Below, piece after piece: positions 6,673 to 10,782 of a stretch of 10,782 bases of DNA. Each line of letters opens with the position of its first letter. Within the stretch, counting starts at the first letter, position 1. The translations under genes and the position numbers were made by a program. Origin of the DNA: JAGOME01 sp039812375 (lineage in GTDB: Bacteria > Actinomycetota > Actinomycetes > Actinomycetales > Dermatophilaceae). The stretch lies in the NCBI GenBank assembly GCA_039812375.1, contig JBDIAO010000091.1, forward strand, positions 1-10,782, read 5' to 3'. The notes beneath the pieces were generated by a model that was not told the DNA's origin, did not search any database, and worked only from the letters and a program-made list of their open reading frames with translations.

Positions 6673-7164
6673 ATGGACTCCCGTATCCGTCGAGCGCGAG
6701 TCGAGGACGTGCCCCGCATCCTCGAACTTGTGCGTGAACTCGCGGTCTACGAGCAGGAGCCAGAGGCCGTGGATGCCACCGTCGAGCACTTTCGGGAGGC
6801 GCTCTTCCCCGTCGAGGGGCCGGCGGCGACCTTCGCCCATGTGGCTGTTGCTGGCGGGCAGGTCGTCGGGTGTGCCATCTGGTTCCTCTCCTTCTCGACG
6901 TGGACCGGCACCAACGGGATCTGGCTCGAGGACCTCTATGTCAGCCCCGAGCACCGCGGTGCTGGTCTCGGGCAGGCGCTACTGGCCACGCTCGCCGAGA
7001 TCTGCGTCGAGCGCGGCTACCACCGCCTGGAGTGGTGGGTGCTCGACTGGAACACCCCGAGCATCGGCTTCTACGAGTCGATCGGAGCGGTGGCCCAGGA
7101 CGAGTGGACGCGGTTCCGGCTCGACGGGCCGGCATTGGCCGCCCTCGGCACGAGTGGGGTGTGA
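6673..7164 (+). CDS. GNAT N-acetyltransferase, SSAT-like (diamine/amino-acid acetyltransferase)
   Basis: A 163-residue GNAT-fold enzyme that transfers acetyl from acetyl-CoA to a primary amine. The N-terminus IRRARVEDVPRILELVREL (5-23) is the usual first strand and helix. The acetyl-CoA pyrophosphate loop is R95-G-A-G-L-G100, preceded by LEDLYVSPEH (85-94). The segments FSTWTG (74-79), LEDLYV and WWVLDWNTPSIGFYESIGA, together with DEW near the C-terminus, are characteristic of the SAT1/SAT2-like spermidine/spermine or thialysine acetyltransferase branch. Substrate cannot be settled from sequence: polyamines, lysine analogues and other amines are possible. The start at 6673 is set by the leaderless -10 box; a start at 6595 would add 26 unconserved residues. 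The gene lies 99 nt after the helicase stop, with a stem-loop between them, and converges on the lipoprotein gene (50-bp gap). Confidence 0.9.
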   Translation: MDSRIRRARVEDVPRILELVRELAVYEQEPEAVDATVEHFREALFPVEGPAATFAHVAVAGGQVVGCAIWFLSFSTWTGTNGIWLEDLYVSPEHRGAGLGQALLATLAEICVERGYHRLEWWVLDWNTPSIGFYESIGAVAQDEWTRFRLDGPALAALGTSGV

Positions 7165-7214
7165 ACGAGATCTGGTGGGGCCGGCGAGTGTGTCGAGCAC
7201 CCGACCGAGAAGCA

Positions 7215-8882
7215 TCACCCGGTGCGGGTGAACACCCCGAGTCCCGACGGCGTCGGCACGTGTGGATACGTGTTGAAGTATGTCAGGGTGACCCCGGTGA
7301 CGGCGCCGCCCTGGCGGGCGAAGACCGCTGACGACAACGAACCGGGCAGGGCGTTCTCTCCTGTCGGGACAAACGCCAACGTGTCGCCGTTCCAGGGCTC
7401 GATCTCGAACGTGTACCCGCCGGTGGGTCCCATCGCCCCCCACAGCGCACCGTCTTTCTCGGTAACCGTCAGCGTGCCGAAGTACGGGCTCGTATAGGTG
7501 CCGACGTAGTCCGCGAGGGGGCCGGGCGGCGCGGCGCCAGCGGGGCGCTTCTTGCCGGCCAAGTCGCCCGAGGGTGCGTTGTAGGTCGCGAAGACACCCT
7601 TCATCGTCTTGACCCAGTCTCGCGTCGGGGCGCCATACAAGACGGTGTCGGTGAACTCTTGAGTGACAGCCTCCGGAACGCCGATGGGTGCGCCGTTGGT
7701 CAGCACGACGATGCCGAGGTCCAGGTCCGGGATCAACGTTGCTGCGGTCGCAGTGCCCCAGCCGAACGCGCCTGAGTGGCCCAGGACCACGCGTCCGCCC
7801 GCAGCGGATCCGACGTTGATGCCGAACCCGTAGTGGCCCGGACGCGCATCGAGGGTGTGCGAGCTCGATGACACGATCTGCGCCGTGAACGCCTGGGTGA
7901 GCGGCTTCGGGTCGATGAACGTCGTACCGCCTTCCTTGCCGCCGGCGAGTACGAGCGCCATCCAGTGGGCGATGTCCCCGGCCGTCGAGGCGACCCCACC
8001 CGCTGGGGCTTCGGCGTCGGGGTCGCGGTCAAAGAGCGGCTCGAAGTCGTGGTCGCCGATGCGGGCGTGCTGCACCGCGCGGTTCGCGGTTGCGAGGAAC
8101 TCCGCGTGCGACGTGGTCGTGGAGGTCATACCCAGCGGGGTGAATAGGAGTTCCTTCGCTGTCTGGTCCCAGGTCTGGCTGCGCGAGGCAGCCACTGCCT
8201 CGGCGCCGGTGGTCAGGCCGAAGTTGGAGTACTGGTAGGTGATCCGGAACGGCGCGAGAGGGATGTACTTCAGGTGGTCGAGGATGTATGTGCGGTCGAA
8301 GCCGAGATCTTCGAGGTCGTCGCCGCCTCCGGTTGGGATCCCGGTGCGGTGGGCGAAGAAGTCACCGATCTGTGCGTTGGCTGTGACGTAGGGGTCGTTG
8401 AGCGCGAAGCCGGGGAGCAGATCGTGGACGGGGGTTGACCATGCGAGGTTCTTGTTCTCGGTCATGGCCTTGGCCACCACCGTCGCCGAGATGGGCTTGG
8501 ACAGCGAGGCGATCATGAACAGTGTGCCGGTGTCGACCTTCTCCTTGGTCTTGACGTCCCGGACTCCGAACGCCCCCGTGTAGACGGTCTTGCCCTGGGA
8601 GACGACGGCGACGGACGCCCCCGGAACACCGGTGCGTTTGAGGGCGTCCTCGACGACACCGGGCAGCTTCTTCAGTGCTGCGGCTACAGCGGCATCCCGG
8701 TCGGTGTAGAGGGGGATGACGTCCTGATTAGGCGCCTCCCCCGTGGCCACAGCGATCGGCGAGGCTGCGGCCCCACCAGTACCGGCCGTGCAACCGGCGG
8801 CGACGACCACTATGAGAGCCGCCATGGCCACCGCGACGAGGGGGCGAGGCGATCGCCCCGGTCGAGCATCCACTGTGCGCAT
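7215..8882 (-). CDS. Serine beta-lactamase-like lipoprotein (PBP4/class C-type hydrolase)
   Basis: A 555-residue exported serine hydrolase of the beta-lactamase/penicillin-binding-protein superfamily (class C-like). An Arg-rich N-terminus and hydrophobic stretch (15-29) end in VAAGC, so Cys31 should be lipidated and the protein anchored outside the membrane. The active-site motifs are in order: S126-L-S-K129 (nucleophile and general base), Y218-S-N220, and H369-S-G371 in place of KTG. HSG is common in esterases and D-amino-acid peptidases of this family. A C-terminal beta-rich domain (about 455-555, starting PLADYVGTY) resembles the lipocalin-like domain attached to many such hydrolases. ATG 8882 is chosen because AAGGA sits 7 nt upstream and the signal peptide starts there. 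The open frame continues upstream to 9038, but that would place the signal peptide internally. True beta-lactam resistance is not implied; esterase or peptidase activity is equally likely. It lies 112 bp downstream of the oxidase on the same strand. Confidence 0.92.
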   Translation of the reverse strand: MRTVDARPGRSPRPLVAVAMAALIVVVAAGCTAGTGGAAASPIAVATGEAPNQDVIPLYTDRDAAVAAALKKLPGVVEDALKRTGVPGASVAVVSQGKTVYTGAFGVRDVKTKEKVDTGTLFMIASLSKPISATVVAKAMTENKNLAWSTPVHDLLPGFALNDPYVTANAQIGDFFAHRTGIPTGGGDDLEDLGFDRTYILDHLKYIPLAPFRITYQYSNFGLTTGAEAVAASRSQTWDQTAKELLFTPLGMTSTTTSHAEFLATANRAVQHARIGDHDFEPLFDRDPDAEAPAGGVASTAGDIAHWMALVLAGGKEGGTTFIDPKPLTQAFTAQIVSSSSHTLDARPGHYGFGINVGSAAGGRVVLGHSGAFGWGTATAATLIPDLDLGIVVLTNGAPIGVPEAVTQEFTDTVLYGAPTRDWVKTMKGVFATYNAPSGDLAGKKRPAGAAPPGPLADYVGTYTSPYFGTLTVTEKDGALWGAMGPTGGYTFEIEPWNGDTLAFVPTGENALPGSLSSAVFARQGGAVTGVTLTYFNTYPHVPTPSGLGVFTRTG

Positions 8883-8893
8883 CACACCGTCCT

Positions 8894-8927
8894 TGTCTAT
8901 CGCGGTCCCGTGTCTGTCGCGGTCCCG
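8894..8927. repeat. 17-bp tandem duplication in the lipoprotein leader
   Basis: TGTCTATCGCGGTCCCG (8894-8910) is followed directly by TGTCTGTCGCGGTCCCG (8911-8927), with one difference (A8899/G8916). The first copy touches the lipoprotein ribosome site (AAGGA, minus strand, 8890-8894). The repeat thus lies in the 5' leader or promoter of that gene and may alter its spacing or expression. Confidence 0.8.
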
Positions 8928-8940
8928 TGGATCACTTTGT

Positions 8941-8974
8941 CTTGCGGTGCCGGAAGCAGGAACGCTTGCGGTGC
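8941..8974. repeat. 10-bp direct repeats 24 bp apart upstream of the lipoprotein gene
   Basis: CTTGCGGTGC occurs at 8941-8950 and again at 8965-8974, between the oxidase stop and the lipoprotein start. The 24-bp period is a little over two helical turns. It could be a regulator-binding pair in the lipoprotein promoter or simple duplication. I see no clear -35/-10 pair in this 112-bp gap. Confidence 0.5.
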
Positions 8975-8999
8975 TGGCCGCTGTGCGCCAGCGGCTAGC
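8973..8999 (-). terminator. Hairpin overlapping the oxidase stop codon
   Basis: GCTGGCCGCT (8973-8982) and AGCGGCTAGC (8990-8999) form a 10-bp stem with one mismatch or wobble pair (8976/8996) and a 7-nt loop. The right arm includes the TAG stop of the oxidase (8995-8997). No U-tract follows. It may attenuate read-through into the lipoprotein gene; it may also be incidental in GC-rich DNA. Confidence 0.35.
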
Positions 9000-10650
9000 C
9001 CGGAAGGTCCACCGGCTTGAGGTCTGCCCACACATCACCTGGCCCGGGGTTGTCGAGGTGGCTGGCGCCGCCCAAGTGCGTCATGACGCCCCACACGGCA
9101 TTCAGCGAGGTCTGCACCGCACCCTCGACCCAGGCCGGGGTCCAGCTGATCCCATCGCCGGCCAGGAAGATGCCGCGTTGGTGTTCTGGGAATGCGTCCT
9201 GGACGAAGTGGCCGTACATCCGTTGGTTGTAGCGGTAATGGCCCGGCAGAGCGCCCTTGAAGGCGCCGAGGAAGTTCTCATCGGCCTCCCAGCTGACGAC
9301 GATAGGGGTGCCACGGATGTGGCTGCGGATGTCGACTCCGGGGTAGATCCGCTCCAGAGCCGCCAGGGCCAGCTCGACCCGCCGCTCCGGGGAGAGGGGA
9401 AGGACCTTGAGGGCATCAGTCATCCACGAGTAACTCAGGCAGATCACGCCCGGCCGGTCCGGGCCGTTGTCGAAGAAGTAGGTCCCGCGGGTGATCCGGT
9501 CGGTCAGCGTCATCGAGAGCACGGGCCGCCCCGTGCGCGGGTCGATGTCCTTCCAGAACGGCCGGTCCACCATGACGAAGGACTTGGCCGCTTGCATGTA
9601 GCGGGTCCGGTCCAGCGCCATCCATAGTTTTTGGTCGAATAGGGACTCCTCGACGCTCACCGACGTGGTGAGCAGGTGGCTCTGGCAGGTGACCAGCACC
9701 GCGGCGTAGTCCCGTGCGTTCCCCCACTGGTCGCGCACGGTGAACCCGCCGGAGCCGTTCCGCCCGATGTTCGCGACCCTGCCCAGGGTGGACCCGCCGT
9801 TGAGGGTGGACAGGCTCGTCCCCGCCGGCCAGTGCGCACAGTCGGCCGGCTGGCGCCACAACCGGTGCAGGAGGTCCTCGACACCGCCGACGATGAAGCG
9901 CTGGTTGTCGTCGAACTCCAGGAGGTTGACCCGAAGGATCTCCAGCATCGAATTGGGGAAGTCGCTGTCCCAGCCGCCGGTGCCGAAGCCGACCTGACCG
10001 AACACTTCCCGGTGCCGGAAACTCAGCTCCCGAAACGCCGTGGACGAGACAACGAAGTCATAGAAGGTGCGCTCGTCCCAGGCCTCCACGATGGGGTCCC
10101 ACAGCTCCTTGAGCCGCCGCGCGTCCCGCTCACGCACCGCCTTCTGGAGCTCGGTGAAGTTCGCGAACTCCTCGAGGGCGCGGTGGTATGCCGCGGCCAC
10201 CTCCCGATACAACTCGGGCAGGTCACCGGAGTTCTGGGCGAACTGGGTCACCCCCTCGAGGTCGATCACCGTGGACCCGGCGGCTTGCGTCAACGGATTA
10301 GGGAAGGGCCGCGACTCCAGGCCGACGAGGTCGAGGTAGTGGTAGAACGCCCGTGAGGAGATCGGGAAGCGCATCCCGCCGAGCTCGGCGACGACGTCGT
10401 TGGTCCCCTCGAAGATCTGCGACCGCAGGCGGCCGCCGAACTCACCTGACTCGTACAGGACCGGCCGCAGTCCCAGCTTCATCAGTTCGTGGCCGGCAAT
10501 CACTCCGGCGGCTCCGGCACCGACGATGGCGACCTCGCCACCGAGCCGTTCCGTCGGGACGGTGCCGAGCCCGGCCGGGTGGGTGATCCAGGCCTCGTAG
10601 TCGAAGGGGAAGTCCGGTCCGAAGGCGGTCACCGGTGGTGTCTGGGTCAT
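8995..10650 (-). CDS. Flavin amino-acid 2-monooxygenase/L-amino-acid oxidase (tryptophan 2-monooxygenase-like)
   Basis: A 551-residue FAD enzyme of the amine oxidase family. Its closest recognisable relatives are tryptophan, phenylalanine and lysine 2-monooxygenases, which convert an L-amino acid and O2 to the amide and CO2 (IaaM makes indole-3-acetamide) or act as oxidases giving a keto acid, ammonia and H2O2. The FAD dinucleotide motif is G44-A-G-A-A-G49, with ribose-binding E67 in LYESGEFGGRL. LGGMRFP (90-96) carries R94 at the position of the carboxylate-binding Arg in tryptophan 2-monooxygenase. K356 in AAKSFVM matches its conserved active-site Lys. The C-terminal FAD segment is FLAGDGISWTPAWVEGAVQT (from about 495). 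Length matches the family (about 557). ATG 10650 is chosen because AAGGA lies 5 nt upstream (10656-10660). No IaaH-like amidase is visible, so auxin synthesis is not established. An L-amino-acid oxidase role is a fair alternative. It may be cotranscribed with the lipoprotein gene. Confidence 0.9.
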   Translation of the reverse strand: MTQTPPVTAFGPDFPFDYEAWITHPAGLGTVPTERLGGEVAIVGAGAAGVIAGHELMKLGLRPVLYESGEFGGRLRSQIFEGTNDVVAELGGMRFPISSRAFYHYLDLVGLESRPFPNPLTQAAGSTVIDLEGVTQFAQNSGDLPELYREVAAAYHRALEEFANFTELQKAVRERDARRLKELWDPIVEAWDERTFYDFVVSSTAFRELSFRHREVFGQVGFGTGGWDSDFPNSMLEILRVNLLEFDDNQRFIVGGVEDLLHRLWRQPADCAHWPAGTSLSTLNGGSTLGRVANIGRNGSGGFTVRDQWGNARDYAAVLVTCQSHLLTTSVSVEESLFDQKLWMALDRTRYMQAAKSFVMVDRPFWKDIDPRTGRPVLSMTLTDRITRGTYFFDNGPDRPGVICLSYSWMTDALKVLPLSPERRVELALAALERIYPGVDIRSHIRGTPIVVSWEADENFLGAFKGALPGHYRYNQRMYGHFVQDAFPEHQRGIFLAGDGISWTPAWVEGAVQTSLNAVWGVMTHLGGASHLDNPGPGDVWADLKPVDLPG

Positions 10651-10736
10651 GGCGTTCCTTCGGATCAGGCGTGTGCGAGCACCGGCGGCGCATGGACGTT
10701 CCAGCCAGCGTAGGACCGCTGCGGCGGCCCGAACCC

Positions 10737-10782
10737 GGAGAGCGCCCGGTGATCTGGAGAGCGGCTGGTGATCTGGAGAGCG
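10737..10782. repeat. 19-bp tandem repeat upstream of the oxidase, running off the window
   Basis: Two complete units, GGAGAGCGCCCGGTGATCT (10737-10755) and GGAGAGCGGCTGGTGATCT (10756-10774), differ at two positions. A third copy begins (GGAGAGCG, 10775-10782) and is cut by the window edge. The array is 87 bp or more upstream of the oxidase ATG, within a plausible promoter or operator region. The 121 bp from the ribosome site to the edge holds no other feature I can support. Confidence 0.85.

Noticed and set aside
3223..7164. Helicase plus acetyltransferase as a defence or toxin-antitoxin module
   Set aside because: The GNAT is an SSAT-like enzyme and not a TacT-type toxin with an RHH antitoxin. 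A terminator-like stem and a separate promoter divide the two genes, and no nuclease or methylase is present.
7215..7231. Small hairpin TCACCC-GGTGC-GGGTGA at the lipoprotein stop codon as a terminator
   Set aside because: A 6-bp stem without a U-tract is weak and expected by chance in this GC-rich DNA, so I do not annotate it.
8883..9038. Longer lipoprotein start at 9038
   Set aside because: It would overlap the oxidase coding end and place the signal peptide and lipobox internally. ATG 8882 has a good ribosome site and begins directly at the signal peptide.

Overview
This 10.8 kb window is GC-rich DNA, probably from a high-GC Gram-positive actinobacterium. The evidence is strong GC bias at third codon positions, GTG/TTG start candidates and start codons placed directly behind a TAnnnT-like -10 box (leaderless starts). 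A Micrococcales/Intrasporangiaceae-like host is a guess from style, not a demonstrated assignment. No tRNA, rRNA, CRISPR array, transposase, integrase or phage gene was seen.

Layout. Positions 66-1265 (+) encode a major facilitator superfamily (MFS) exporter. It converges on a MarR-family regulator at 1424-1885 (-), and a four-copy 25-bp tandem array lies between their 3' ends. Upstream of marR (1949-2170) is a repeat-rich non-coding stretch with a three-copy 11-bp array, a four-copy 17-bp array and a large near-perfect palindrome. This stretch abuts a glycoside hydrolase family 1 (beta-glucosidase) remnant (-, homology from about 2195 to 3121) that has lost both its N-terminal and C-terminal parts but keeps both catalytic glutamates. 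Positions 3223-6573 (+) encode a 1116-residue SWIM zinc-finger plus SNF2 helicase. A strong stem-loop (6601-6648) follows it, and then a leaderless SSAT-like GNAT acetyltransferase (6673-7164, +). Converging on that gene are two codirectional minus-strand genes. One is a serine beta-lactamase-like lipoprotein (7215-8882). The other is a flavin amino-acid oxidase/2-monooxygenase resembling tryptophan 2-monooxygenase (8995-10650). A 19-bp tandem repeat upstream of the oxidase runs off the right edge.

How the parts relate. The MFS/MarR pair looks like an exporter with its local regulator. The helicase and GNAT genes each appear to have their own leaderless promoter, so they need not form an operon. 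The oxidase and the lipoprotein may share a transcript (112-bp gap), although the lipoprotein has its own repeat-containing leader. I see no convincing multi-gene novel system. The unusual content is the doubly truncated GH1 relic beside a palindrome, the high density of short tandem arrays between genes, the shared leaderless start architecture, and an IaaM-like flavoenzyme in an apparent actinobacterial setting.
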